This document shows positions 1 to 8,202 of a stretch of 64,000 nt of DNA, piece after piece. The stretch spans positions 1,860,001 to 1,924,000 of the forward strand of contig OY970386.1 of the NCBI GenBank assembly GCA_963719465.1, written 5' to 3'. A program made the translations under genes and the position numbers. The notes beneath the pieces were generated by a model. That model was not told the origin of the DNA. It saw only the letters and a list, made by a program, of their open reading frames with translations, and did not search any database. Source of the DNA: JALHUB01 sp963719465 (GTDB taxonomy: Bacteria > Chloroflexota > Dehalococcoidia > DSTF01 > JALHUB01). Position 1 is the first letter of the stretch. Each line of letters starts with the position of its first letter.

Positions 1-155
1 CCGACGCTAATGGTAACCCGGGACACGTAGCTATGTATGTCGGTAAGGACCCGGCAGGTCATGACATGATAGTGGAGTCCCCCAACGTCGGTGAAGATGT
101 CCGAGTCAGAGAGATGGGCGACGACGCGATGGGCTATGGTCGCCCGCACTTCTAG
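1..155 (+). CDS. NlpC/P60-family cell-wall hydrolase, C-terminal end only
   Basis: The gene enters from the left edge and reads in the frame starting at base 3 to a TAG at 153-155. The visible 50 residues include GHVAMYVG, followed by an MIVESPN segment and a V-R-V-R-E strand. This is the usual C-terminal half of an NlpC/P60 peptidase, in which the His of G-H-V-A is the second catalytic residue. The catalytic Cys lies outside the window. Such proteins cleave peptidoglycan stem peptides outside the membrane. The next gene's ribosome-binding site overlaps this stop, so the two are probably co-transcribed. Confidence 0.75.
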   Translation, partial: DANGNPGHVAMYVGKDPAGHDMIVESPNVGEDVRVREMGDDAMGYGRPHF

Positions 156-166
156 GAGGAATGATC

Positions 167-1021
167 ATGGGGCGCGTAACATCACCAGCTTTGGTGGGAG
201 CAGCTTTCGTGCTCCTAATCGCGACCGCCTCCGGCTGCCGCGGTCAGGCGACCAAGCCGACTGACGGAGGAGACCCTACAGTTAATGCCGAAGCCTCACA
301 AGCCGAGGCGGTAGCTCGCGCCCTCGTCGAGATCGGTGGAACATTTGACTACCGCGATCAGAAGTCTCAGTACGATCAGCTCCAGCCTCTGTTGGCTGAC
401 AAGACACCCTTCCAGGAAGACCCGAATGCCGTCAGCACACAGCGCATCGAGACCACTCACGTTACGTCTAGTCGAGTGGATACGATTTCCGATAACGACG
501 CGATCGTTACAGTCACCTCCGATCAGCTCCGCAGCTACCTCCCCTACCAGTCATCACAACCGGCTAAGGAGCACGTGCTGCAGCAGAATGACTGTCGTCT
601 TGTTCTGGAGGAGGGCCAGTGGCTCGTGAGCAGGTGTATGATGCTCTCGGAGGAGTCGCTCCCACAAGATGACGGCTCCACGCCTGTCGCGGCGACACCA
701 TCGGGTGCAGTATCAACCGCGCCAGCCACCGACGGAGACGGGATAAGAGAGACCATCAAACAGCTTGTCCTGAATGAAATCGGCCCTAATCCGAACATCA
801 AAGATGTAGAGGTCGGAGGACAAACCTACTATATCGATTCGTCGGGCAGTGAGTGGATCGGATTTACCACGTTCCCAATTCCCGCCGAAGCAGGAGATCC
901 GTCTTTCGGAGTGATGAAGAAGAGCTCAGGGGGAAACTGGGAAATACTCTTCGACGGGACCGGTCCTGTCGGTAGCGCTCTTCCAGACGATGTTAAGGGC
1001 GGTCTAGGCATCGACTGGTAA
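167..1021 (+). CDS. Predicted lipoprotein of unknown function
   Basis: About 284 residues. An ATG at 161 is also in frame, but AGGAGGA ends at 160, so the ATG at 167 has the better spacing. The N-terminus is a signal peptide (hydrophobic VGAAFVLLIATASG) ending in an ASGC lipobox, so the protein should be anchored outside the cytoplasmic membrane. The mature part is hydrophilic, with a Ser/Thr/Pro-rich linker near the middle and no domain I recognise. It follows the NlpC/P60 gene with almost no gap, which suggests a cell-envelope role by association only. Confidence 0.7.
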   Translation: MGRVTSPALVGAAFVLLIATASGCRGQATKPTDGGDPTVNAEASQAEAVARALVEIGGTFDYRDQKSQYDQLQPLLADKTPFQEDPNAVSTQRIETTHVTSSRVDTISDNDAIVTVTSDQLRSYLPYQSSQPAKEHVLQQNDCRLVLEEGQWLVSRCMMLSEESLPQDDGSTPVAATPSGAVSTAPATDGDGIRETIKQLVLNEIGPNPNIKDVEVGGQTYYIDSSGSEWIGFTTFPIPAEAGDPSFGVMKKSSGGNWEILFDGTGPVGSALPDDVKGGLGIDW

Positions 1022-1136
1022 ACGTCGTCCGCTCGGACGCCGCCCTTCACTAGCAGGCCGACAAACCTTCTGTTCACGCGTATCGCTTAGCGGCGGTGCT
1101 ACAATAACCTACACTTACGATGGGCAGGGGAACCTG

Positions 1137-2105
1137 GTGAAGAAGAGCTCCACGGATGGCAGTTGGACCATCTACATCGGCGGCCCAGACGGGCAGGACA
1201 TCTACGAGAAGCACCAGGACGGGAGCTACATCACGTACTACAACGCCTTTGGCAGGCGGATAGCCATGCGCAAGCACACCGGCCCCGGCGACACGACCGG
1301 CACCCTCTACTTCTTCCTGGCCGACACGCTGGGTAGCACTTCGACGATACTTAGCTCCGCGGGAGCTATCGTCGAAAGCGAGAAGTACTACCCCTACGGC
1401 GGACTGCGCTCCGGCGGCCCAGGCGGGCAAGGCATCACGACCACCGACAAGCAGTTCACGGGGCAGCAGAACGAGGGGACCGCTTTCGGCCTCTACGACT
1501 ACGGGGCCCGCTTCTACAGCACCATCACGGGGCAGTTCATGTCGGCGGACCCCCTGATGAGCCACAGTATCCCAATGATCGCAGATGTCGCAAGGTTCAA
1601 CGGATCCATTCGGTCCTCCCCCTCAGCCGCCACCTCGATGTCTGCTCGGCTTGCCGCCGGTTCCGGCCCGGGCAGCGCGCAAGTCTACGCACCAAACCCG
1701 GGCTTGCTGGACAGATACGTATACGTCAAGAACGATCCGCTGCGATATACCGACCCCACAGGGCTCTGCTTCACCAACCCGTTCACCGGCGAAACTGTCA
1801 CCTGTACGAAGGAGATGATTTTCATACTCCGGATCTGCGCTGCATCCGCCAAGGCGTGCGGCGACCTGCTGGGACCGTCAGTAGACCCGGATCTTATGCA
1901 CACATGGGCACAGTACGGCACTCAAACAGAGGAGTTCGAGGGGAACCAAAGCCAGATCTGGGACCCGCTCTCGGGTGCAGACCGAGCCGACGTCGCCCGT
2001 CGGCTTGGGCATCCAGAGTTGCTTCCCGTTGAAGAGGGGGGCGCAGACAACATGGGAAGATCGTGTGTGAACGGGGTCAGCATTCCCGTTACCGCAAGAG
2101 CCTGA
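1137..2105 (+). CDS. RHS-repeat core and tip, 5'-truncated fragment
   Basis: The GTG-initiated frame has an RHS-associated core: an LGST segment, KYYPYGG, LYDYGARFYS near residue 125, then SADPL. A second core signature (DRYVYVKNDPLRYTDPTGL) appears about 55 residues later, so material is inserted inside the core. The residues after DPTG form a variable tip of about 110 residues with several Cys. RHS-like coding (TYTYDGQGNLV) continues in frame upstream of the GTG to about 1089, so this is the 3' end of a much larger gene. No ribosome-binding site precedes the GTG. Full RHS proteins exceed 1000 residues; this is probably an orphan, unexpressed core/tip. Confidence 0.65.
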   Translation: MKKSSTDGSWTIYIGGPDGQDIYEKHQDGSYITYYNAFGRRIAMRKHTGPGDTTGTLYFFLADTLGSTSTILSSAGAIVESEKYYPYGGLRSGGPGGQGITTTDKQFTGQQNEGTAFGLYDYGARFYSTITGQFMSADPLMSHSIPMIADVARFNGSIRSSPSAATSMSARLAAGSGPGSAQVYAPNPGLLDRYVYVKNDPLRYTDPTGLCFTNPFTGETVTCTKEMIFILRICAASAKACGDLLGPSVDPDLMHTWAQYGTQTEEFEGNQSQIWDPLSGADRADVARRLGHPELLPVEEGGADNMGRSCVNGVSIPVTARA

Positions 2106-2147
2106 GAGCATTTATTACTTTCCGGAACAGTGCGAGACCGACAACGC

Positions 2148-2177
2148 TTGACAAGAGCACATACTGTATGCTACTCT
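2148..2177 (+). promoter_or_regulatory. Sigma-70-type promoter upstream of the glycosyltransferase gene
   Basis: TTGACA at 2148-2153 and TACTCT at 2172-2177, spacer 18. It lies in the 240-base gap between the RHS fragment and the GT4 gene. Assigned by pattern only. Confidence 0.4.
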
Positions 2178-2347
2178 GACACTGGTCTTGTCTAGGGCAG
2201 TTCTTTCTCCTCACCAGAAAGCCCTCTACTCCCTCAGGCGATTGCAACAAGCGAGGCCCTCCGGGTTCAATCCCTCCTTAGTGCATGTGTAGCCTGCCCT
2301 CAACAAGGCGCAGGTAAACTCACCTTGAAGAAAGAAGAGAGAAGGAC

Positions 2348-3484
2348 ATGAGAATACTGCAAGTTGCACCGCTGTGGGAGCGAGTCCCACCTCCCGCCTA
2401 TGGCGGCACCGAGGCCGTCGTGGGGCTGCTGGCGGATGGTCTGGTCCAGCGTGGACATGACGTCGTACTCCGCGCCTCCGGCGACTCCATCACGATGGCC
2501 GAGCCGCGCTCCGTCTACCCATGCAGCCTGCGGACCGCGACAGGAATCGAGAGTACCCTTCCCTACGAGCTGGTGCACGGCGCCGAGGCGCTGCGAGATG
2601 CCCAAGATTTCGACATCGTTCACAACCACACAGGGGAGATCTTGATGGCCTTCGCCGGCCTCATAAACGTCCCCATGCTGACGACGACTCACGGCAACCT
2701 GACGCCAGACGCCCGTTTTGTCTGGGAACACTATAACGGCTTCTACAACGCTATCAGTTGGTCGCAGGCCAAGCGCATGGTCGGCCTGCATAGCGCGCAA
2801 TTCGCTGGAGTCGTCCACAACGCGATCAACGTCCAGACGTTCCCTTTCCTCGCGAACAAGAAGGACTATCTTCTCTGCCTGGCGCGCGTCTCGCCCGAAA
2901 AGGGAACGCATCTCTCCATCGAAGTAGCGCACCGGCTCTCGATGCCGCTCATTATCGCAGGCAAGGTTGACGTGGTTGATCGAGAGTACTTTGAGGCGAT
3001 GGTAGAACCTCACATCGACGGCACGAACGTGCGGTTCTTCGGCGAGGCCAACGCCAAGGAGAAGCGAGATCTGTACGCCAGAGCTCGTTGCCTGCTGGCA
3101 CCGATCGAGTGGGAAGAGCCTTTCGGTCTGGTGATGCCCGAGGCAATGGCCTGCGGCACCCCCGTCATCGCCTTTGCGCGTGGGGCCGCGCCCGAGATTA
3201 TCGTGGATGGCGAGACCGGCTTCCTGGTCGACGACGTCGACGGAATGGTGGAGGCGGTGCGGCACGTCGGTGACATCGACCCCAGACGCTGCCGAAGCCA
3301 CGTCGAAGAGCGGTTCAACGTCCCGGTCATGGTCGACGGCTATCTCGACGCCTACGAGCGGATCCTGGAGACGGTCCGGTCAGAGCGTCTCATCACTGTG
3401 CCGTTTCTCCCTTCGGGGAAGCGGATAGGGTCGAAGCTCGATATCCCGATTGGATTGCGAGCCTCACGATCTTCTTGGGGGTAA
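2348..3484 (+). CDS. Glycosyltransferase family 4 (GT-B fold)
   Basis: 378 residues, the normal length for a GT4 enzyme. The N-terminal domain opens with MRILQVAPLWE and the PPAYGGTE loop typical of sugar-nucleotide-dependent retaining transferases. The C-terminal domain carries the E-x7-E motif in EPFGLVMPE, followed by ACGTPVIA and the GETGFLVDD nucleotide-binding end. A purine-rich GAGAGAAGGA precedes the ATG. It has its own promoter and no glycan cluster around it, so donor and acceptor cannot be named. It probably acts at the cytoplasmic face in surface polysaccharide or glycolipid synthesis. Confidence 0.85.
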   Translation: MRILQVAPLWERVPPPAYGGTEAVVGLLADGLVQRGHDVVLRASGDSITMAEPRSVYPCSLRTATGIESTLPYELVHGAEALRDAQDFDIVHNHTGEILMAFAGLINVPMLTTTHGNLTPDARFVWEHYNGFYNAISWSQAKRMVGLHSAQFAGVVHNAINVQTFPFLANKKDYLLCLARVSPEKGTHLSIEVAHRLSMPLIIAGKVDVVDREYFEAMVEPHIDGTNVRFFGEANAKEKRDLYARARCLLAPIEWEEPFGLVMPEAMACGTPVIAFARGAAPEIIVDGETGFLVDDVDGMVEAVRHVGDIDPRRCRSHVEERFNVPVMVDGYLDAYERILETVRSERLITVPFLPSGKRIGSKLDIPIGLRASRSSWG

Positions 3485-3545
3485 CCTGGCGCCCTGCTTC
3501 GTTCCGGACTGTCCCCACCGCCTTGATCCTAGCCCCGCCTGAAGG

Positions 3546-4370
3546 TCATCCGGTGCCTCTCCAGCTGTCATTCAGCCACAGGACTGCCAGAAGCAGCCCT
3601 TCATTCAGCCGAGATGCGAGGTCTTTGGGGACGCGCTCTTGTTCGCCGATGACTTGGTCTGCCGCCCGGGAATGAAGCTCCACGATCTGTCTAGCGCTCA
3701 AGCGATGGCTTCCTGCCGCTCGACAAATCTCCATCAGCTCAACGCCGGGCAGACCACCGCTATACGTAACAACGGCGCGGTACAATTGGGCGAATGCCGC
3801 CACCAACTCGCGACGGGCACTCTTCGGGTGCGCCCTGCCAAAGCCTGCGGAATCGGCGGGCACGCTCTGTAGAAGCCATTTCCCCGCCTCGACCATCCCC
3901 TTCAGCTCCTCCTCCCGCTCGGTCTCAGCGAGGAGAGTGCGCCGGCGCGCTTCCGTTCGTTTCACCTCGAGGAACGTCCTGACCGCGGTGGGTAGCACCG
4001 TGAGGATGGTGTCCTTGTTCAGGTACTCGTCGGCGCCCAATCTGATGGCGTCGGCGGCAACCTCCTCACCGCCGGACCCCGTGAGGACGATCGCCGGCAC
4101 ATCGGGGTCGATCTCCCGCAATCGGCCCAGAGCCTCCAGACCACTGGAGCCAGGGAGCCGGTAGTCGAGCAGCACCAGGTCCCACTCCGCTTTTCTGAAG
4201 AGGCGCAGGCCTTCCTCAGCGGTTCGTGCCGTCTCCACGGCCGCCACTCCGGCATTCCCCAGCACGTGCCTCACAATTTCGGCATCTACGGGGTTGTCCT
4301 CGATGAACAGCACACGAGGAAGCTCGTCGACCTCCTCGCAGGGGACAGTCCGGGTATCGGTTGCTTGCAT
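3546..4370 (-). CDS. Response regulator with receiver domain and non-DNA-binding C-terminal extension
   Basis: 274 residues. The receiver domain (about 18-135) has the acidic pair E24-D25, the phospho-acceptor D69 in LLDYRLP, the T in VLTGSG and the K in LNKD. The next 140 residues form a helical extension (LAETEREEELKGMVEAGKWL and onward) with no helix-turn-helix that I can see. It is the third gene of a kinase-regulator-regulator set, 57 bases after the preceding regulator. The output is probably protein-protein signalling within this cluster. The extension is unassigned. Confidence 0.8.
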   Translation of the reverse strand: MQATDTRTVPCEEVDELPRVLFIEDNPVDAEIVRHVLGNAGVAAVETARTAEEGLRLFRKAEWDLVLLDYRLPGSSGLEALGRLREIDPDVPAIVLTGSGGEEVAADAIRLGADEYLNKDTILTVLPTAVRTFLEVKRTEARRRTLLAETEREEELKGMVEAGKWLLQSVPADSAGFGRAHPKSARRELVAAFAQLYRAVVTYSGGLPGVELMEICRAAGSHRLSARQIVELHSRAADQVIGEQERVPKDLASRLNEGLLLAVLWLNDSWRGTG

Positions 4371-4427
4371 GGCATTCCTCCTGATCCGGCCGGGCTTGAT
4401 TTCGCCTGGCCCGCTGAGCCCGTCTTC

Positions 4428-4928
4428 TTACGCCGCCTGATGGCGCTCTTCATATGGGCCGCCCCGCCTTCTACCCACCTTTGGCGGCAGCTTGGCGATG
4501 ACGAGCCAGTATTCGCCAAGGATCTCTGTAGCACGCACGAACTTGGCGAAGTCCACAGGTTTCGTGATGTAAGTGTTCGCGCCTAGGTCATAGCTCCGCT
4601 GTATGTCTTCCTGCCGCTCCGACACAGTCAGCATGATGACCGGAATCATTGAGTGCTCATCGCTGGCCCTGATCCTCTCGAGCACTTCCAGCCCGTTGAG
4701 CTTGGGAAGGTTCAAGTCCAGCAGGATCAGATCCGGCTGAGGTACGTCGGTTCGACCCTCCTGGTCTCCCCTACGGAAAAGGAGGTCCAGGGCCTCTTGC
4801 CCATCCCGCGCAACTTGCACCCTGTTGGCTATGCGCACTTTGCGGAACGCCCTGAGGGTGATCTCCACGTCATCCGGGTTATCCTCCACGAGGAGAATCT
4901 CCGCCGGTCTGAGGTCTTGATCTCCCAC
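4428..4928 (-). CDS. Single-domain response regulator, Rcp1-like
   Basis: 166 residues, essentially one receiver. The acidic pair E15-D16, phospho-acceptor D71 in LLDLNLPKLNG, and T and K in MLTVS and YITKP are all present. The long beta3-alpha3 region (RRGDQEGRTDVPQPD) and the L-N-L-P-K motif are typical of Rcp1-type regulators paired with phytochrome-like or PAS kinases. It starts 14 bases after the kinase stop, so the two are co-transcribed. There is no output domain; it likely relays phosphate or binds a partner. Confidence 0.85.
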   Translation of the reverse strand: MGDQDLRPAEILLVEDNPDDVEITLRAFRKVRIANRVQVARDGQEALDLLFRRGDQEGRTDVPQPDLILLDLNLPKLNGLEVLERIRASDEHSMIPVIMLTVSERQEDIQRSYDLGANTYITKPVDFAKFVRATEILGEYWLVIAKLPPKVGRRRGGPYEERHQAA

Positions 4929-4942
4929 AGTGAAGCCCTTTC

Positions 4943-6082
4943 CTATGCTGCTTTTCCTCGAGTAGAGGCGGCCGCCTCTATCGCCAAAGGAAGCGTGAAC
5001 AGGAACGTCGCTCCGGCGCCAAGCTCCGACTCAACCCATACCGTCCCGCCAAGGGTCTGCACCACTCGCTCGACGACCGCCAGTCCGGCGCCCGTCCCCT
5101 CGTACTTCTCTCGCGGGTGCAGCCGCTGGAAGATATCGAAGATCCGCTCGTGATACTGCGGATCGATGCCGATCCCGTTGTCCTGGACATAGAAGGTGGC
5201 CCTATCTCCCTCCGTGCTCCTAACCCCGATCTTGACGTGGGGTCGTTCGCTTTCGTTGAACTTGAGGGCGTTCCCAAGCAGGTTGACGAATACCTGCCTC
5301 ATCCGGGTCGACTCAGCGAGAACGTCCGGCAGCCCTTTCTCCACCTCCACAGTCGCGCCTTTGGCATCGAGAGTAAGCTGCGCCTCCGCGACTATCTCTT
5401 TCACCAGCCCATCGACATCAACGCGGCTCGGGCGGCCAGGCTGCCGAAAGGCCCGCGACAGCGTCAGTAGATCGTCGATCAGGTTCTTCATGCGTATGCT
5501 CGCCTTGGACAGCTTCGTCAGATAGCCTCGCCCCTGTTCGTCAAGTTGGCCGGCGCAGTCCTCCAGCGCGAACTGGCTGAACGCTTCGATGGCGCGCAGG
5601 GGTTCCTTCAGGTCGTGCGAGACGCTATAAGTGAAGGCATCGAGCTCAGCGACCTGGTGCTTGAGAGCTTCGTTTAGCTCTCGCTCCCGAACCGCCTTTG
5701 CAGCAAGCGATTTTTCCAGGCGCCTGCGCACGGTTATGTCCTCGATGGCGAGGAGAATGAGTTCTGCCCTGCCGTCCCGCCTGAGGAGTCGACGGGCATT
5801 GAGGAGCATAATCCTGCGCCCGATGTTCGGGAAATCGTGTTTGACTTCGAAGTCGCGAAGCTGGTCATCCTGGGGCAGAACGTGCTCCAGCAGGTCCCGC
5901 AGCCTAGGGATGTCCCACTGGTGGTCGCCCAATTCGTAGAGCGGGCGACCCACCGTCTCCTCGGGCGAGGCGTCAAACGTGCGGTAGAAAGAGTGGTTGG
6001 CTGACCGTATGCGCAGGTCCTCGTTGAGGACCAGAAGAGGCTCACGCACCGTTTCTACGATCGCCCGGGCGATGGTCTCCAT
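4943..6082 (-). CDS. PAS-domain sensor histidine kinase
   Basis: 379 residues. An N-terminal PAS domain (about 10-120) is followed by a short coiled linker, a HisKA dimerisation domain with the phospho-accepting H156 in SVSHDLKEPLR, and a HATPase_c domain with N-box NLLGNALKF, G1 DNGIGID and G2 GTGAGLAV. No membrane segment is visible, so it is probably cytosolic. GGCAGGAG precedes the ATG. It heads a three-gene minus-strand operon with two receivers, an arrangement common for Rcp1-type relays. The PAS ligand cannot be told from sequence. Confidence 0.9.
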   Translation of the reverse strand: METIARAIVETVREPLLVLNEDLRIRSANHSFYRTFDASPEETVGRPLYELGDHQWDIPRLRDLLEHVLPQDDQLRDFEVKHDFPNIGRRIMLLNARRLLRRDGRAELILLAIEDITVRRRLEKSLAAKAVRERELNEALKHQVAELDAFTYSVSHDLKEPLRAIEAFSQFALEDCAGQLDEQGRGYLTKLSKASIRMKNLIDDLLTLSRAFRQPGRPSRVDVDGLVKEIVAEAQLTLDAKGATVEVEKGLPDVLAESTRMRQVFVNLLGNALKFNESERPHVKIGVRSTEGDRATFYVQDNGIGIDPQYHERIFDIFQRLHPREKYEGTGAGLAVVERVVQTLGGTVWVESELGAGATFLFTLPLAIEAAASTRGKAA

Positions 6083-6219
6083 CTCCTGCCTCGCGTCTCT
6101 CGCGGGTATCCTCTGAATACCCTCGGCGTCTAGTCCTACGACGGCGAAGCGGGGCGTTCAGGTGGCGAAGCAGCGGGTAGGCGGACCCATGCGATCCGTC
6201 GCTGCATCCTTGCGTCCGC

Positions 6220-6489
6220 CTACCCGCTCGCCAGTGCTCTCCGAAGTCCGCTCGCCGATCTCTCTATATCCTGATTCCGCCAGGGCGTGTATGGCTGAGC
6301 CCAAGGCCGCCGATGTGCTGGCATGCACGAGTCGCAGTAGACGAGGAGGCCGGCGTCTGCGCCTGCGTTGACGAAATAGGTGGCGGGGCGCTTCTTGCAG
6401 CGCATGCACAGCCTCCAGTCATCCACTGGGTCGGCGTGGTAGTCTGACACCGTCGTCACCGGCCTCCCCTTCCCACCCATCATGAGCAC
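6220..6489 (-). CDS. Small CxxC...CxxC zinc-ribbon-like protein
   Basis: 89 residues. The core CMRCKKRPATYFV, then a spacer, then VYCDSCMPAH gives two CxxC pairs about 21 residues apart, a likely zinc ribbon. The C-terminal part is basic and low in complexity. The family is not recognised. A relic with the same KRPA and Y-C-x-x-CMP pattern lies near 27.6 kb. The upstream region holds a 20-base tandem repeat (6501-6540) that could be its operator. It may start at the second or third Met. Confidence 0.5.
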   Translation of the reverse strand: MLMMGGKGRPVTTVSDYHADPVDDWRLCMRCKKRPATYFVNAGADAGLLVYCDSCMPAHRRPWAQPYTPWRNQDIERSASGLRRALASG

Positions 6490-6500
6490 AAGATTGTTTC

Positions 6501-6540
6501 GCGTATATCGGGCTTTACCCGCGTATATCGGACTTTTCCC
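6501..6540. repeat. Two tandem 20-base direct repeats in a divergent intergenic region
   Basis: Units 6501-6520 and 6521-6540 share GCGTATATCGG/A-CTTT-x-CCC, with 18 of 20 positions identical. The 20-base period is about two helical turns. The repeats lie 12 bases upstream of the zinc-ribbon start and upstream of the divergent MmeI-like fragment. This looks like a tandem protein-binding site; the binder is unknown. Confidence 0.55.
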
Positions 6541-6638
6541 TTATTACTGGCGGTCTACGTTTGACAAAGCGGAGCCGGGGCGACGTCTGCGCGGGGTCTC
6601 TTAAAGTCGCCCTCTGGGCGCTCACTGCGTTCTAAACG

Positions 6639-6669
6639 TTGACGGCGCCGCCCGCTCTCTGCGTATAAT
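6639..6669 (+). promoter_or_regulatory. Putative promoter for the truncated MmeI-like gene
   Basis: TTGACG at 6639-6644 and a perfect TATAAT at 6664-6669, but with a long 19-base spacer. The ATG at 6678 lies only 8 bases after the -10 box and has no ribosome-binding site, so translation would be near-leaderless. Confidence 0.35.
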
Positions 6670-6677
6670 CAGTCCCG

Positions 6678-7091
6678 ATGAATCCCAACGACTTCGTCCG
6701 CAAGTGGGCTGCCTCCACCCAGAGCGAGAGGGCGGCGGCACAGGAGCATTTCATCGACCTCTACCGCATGCTGGGCGAGGGCACGCCCAACGAAGATCCC
6801 AGCGGCGATTACTTCGCGTTCGAAAAAGGGGCCAAGAAGCCCGACGGCGAAGGCTTTGCGGACGTATGGCTCAAGAATCACTTCGCCTGGGAGTACAAGG
6901 GCAAACACAAGGACCTTGGCGCCGCCTACAAGCAGGTGCAGACGTACCGCGAGGCGCTGGACAACCCACCGCTGCTCGTGGTCTCGGATATCGAACGCTT
7001 TGAGGTCCACACCAACTGGACGAACACCGAGACTTGGATATATAGCTTCCGCAACGCTGTCACTGGTAGAGCGGCGACGAGTCTTTCATGA
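6678..7091 (+). pseudogene. MmeI-like type IIL restriction-modification gene, N-terminal nuclease fragment only
   Basis: 137 residues match the N-terminal nuclease part of MmeI-like fused methyltransferase-endonucleases: FVRKWAAST, AAAQEHFIDLYRMLGE, FEKGAKK, then a PD-(D/E)xK site made of D62, E72 and K74 (FADVW...WEYKGKHKD), and LLVVSDIERFEVHTNWTNT. Full-length relatives are about 900 residues or more. Here homology ends near 7030 and the frame then runs antisense into the end of the next gene. No methyltransferase domain is left, so it is a remnant, although the nuclease residues are intact. Confidence 0.7.
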
Positions 7092-7953
7092 AACGGTACA
7101 TCATCCGCATCGTGGCCACCCGCCTGCCATTTGGCTCGTCGAGGTACGCGTCGAGCCAGAGATGCTCAGTCTTTGGCGACTGCCCGAGACTCGCGATGGT
7201 CCCGCCGCCGCGATAAGGCTTGCCGGCGAAGACGGGGCCGTTAACATAGCGGAGTTCGATAGCGCCATAAAGCGTAACCGGCTGAGATTGGCGAACGGAG
7301 TCTATGTAGCCGTTGAACGGGACCATCATGAGATTGTCGACCAGGTGGTAGGGTGTTGCGATGGGACCGCCCCAGGGAGAACCGCTATCGTACCAGGGCA
7401 GCCGGTCAGTGGTAACTTGAAGTCGCCAGTCCTTGAGCTCGGGCGTCACCTCCACAGTCATTACAGGGAAGCGGTCGCCGACCGATGCCTTTGCGAGGAT
7501 TCGCAACTCTCCCGGGGGATAGCGGCTAATGTCCCGTGCCATGAGCGCTGAGGGTTCTCGCGGATCGCCGACGAAGGCCGTGCCTTCGCCGATGCGGCGC
7601 CCGTCCGGACGCTCAGCCCAACTCTCCACCTGGGCATCATCCTCCTGGGGCGGAATGGCTACGACGGCGCGGACCTCCTCGCGGTCGACTGTCGGGTCCA
7701 GCCAGTAAATGGAGACACCCCCGCGCTCAAACCAGTGCTTCCCAAAGGCTCGAAGCATGAGCGGCGGGAAAAGATCGAGGTGGACGGCGCCAGAAACCGT
7801 GCCGCCGCGAAACCCTAGGCGCGATGCCATGCTGTCGTCGTGGATGCTGCCGGCGACGTGGATTGCAGAGTTCACCGGCTGGCGCCATTGCCCGAGGTAG
7901 AGACCTTCGCGCTCTTCGACCTGGTCCATTATCGACTGCATGTCTATCGTCAT
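7060..7953 (-). CDS. Hot-dog-fold (MaoC/acyl dehydratase-like) protein, function unassigned
   Basis: The frame opens at 8016, but GAAGGGGCGGGA just before the Met at 7953 supports that start (297 residues). Residues near 30-60 (HVAGSIHDDSMASRLGFRGG) resemble the H-D-D-x-x-A-x-x-x-G-F segment of MaoC-like double hot-dog dehydratases. The rest is divergent. No membrane segment or signal is visible. It is the only long gene between two damaged loci. A role on a CoA-bound substrate is an inference from fold only. Confidence 0.55.
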   Translation of the reverse strand: MTIDMQSIMDQVEEREGLYLGQWRQPVNSAIHVAGSIHDDSMASRLGFRGGTVSGAVHLDLFPPLMLRAFGKHWFERGGVSIYWLDPTVDREEVRAVVAIPPQEDDAQVESWAERPDGRRIGEGTAFVGDPREPSALMARDISRYPPGELRILAKASVGDRFPVMTVEVTPELKDWRLQVTTDRLPWYDSGSPWGGPIATPYHLVDNLMMVPFNGYIDSVRQSQPVTLYGAIELRYVNGPVFAGKPYRGGGTIASLGQSPKTEHLWLDAYLDEPNGRRVATMRMMYRFMKDSSPLYQ

Positions 7954-8110
7954 CTTCCCGCCCCTTCTCAGCCCATAACCGTTCAGATTGCGCTGGCCGC
8001 GATTATACCATGTCACTCCCCCTTAGGTGCCCTGACCGGCATCGCTGCCGCGGCAGCCATCGTCCTCGGGCCGGGCGGCAGCGTGGTCTCTTTCTCTTCC
8101 CACGCGTGAC

Positions 8111-8138
8111 TTGACTTCCTCCGACACTAATGCAATAT
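8111..8138 (+). promoter_or_regulatory. Promoter module, copy 1
   Basis: TTGACT at 8111-8116 and CAATAT at 8133-8138, spacer 16, followed by CGTGA. A near copy (TTGACTTCCTC...GCAATAT) occurs at 9030-9057 in front of the tyrosine recombinase. This copy lies 65 bases upstream of the methyltransferase. Confidence 0.45.
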
Positions 8139-8202
8139 CGTGAGCGACCCTCGTTGGCACACGCATGCGTAGGGGCCCTAGAAACCACAGGCGAGCTGTG
8201 CC

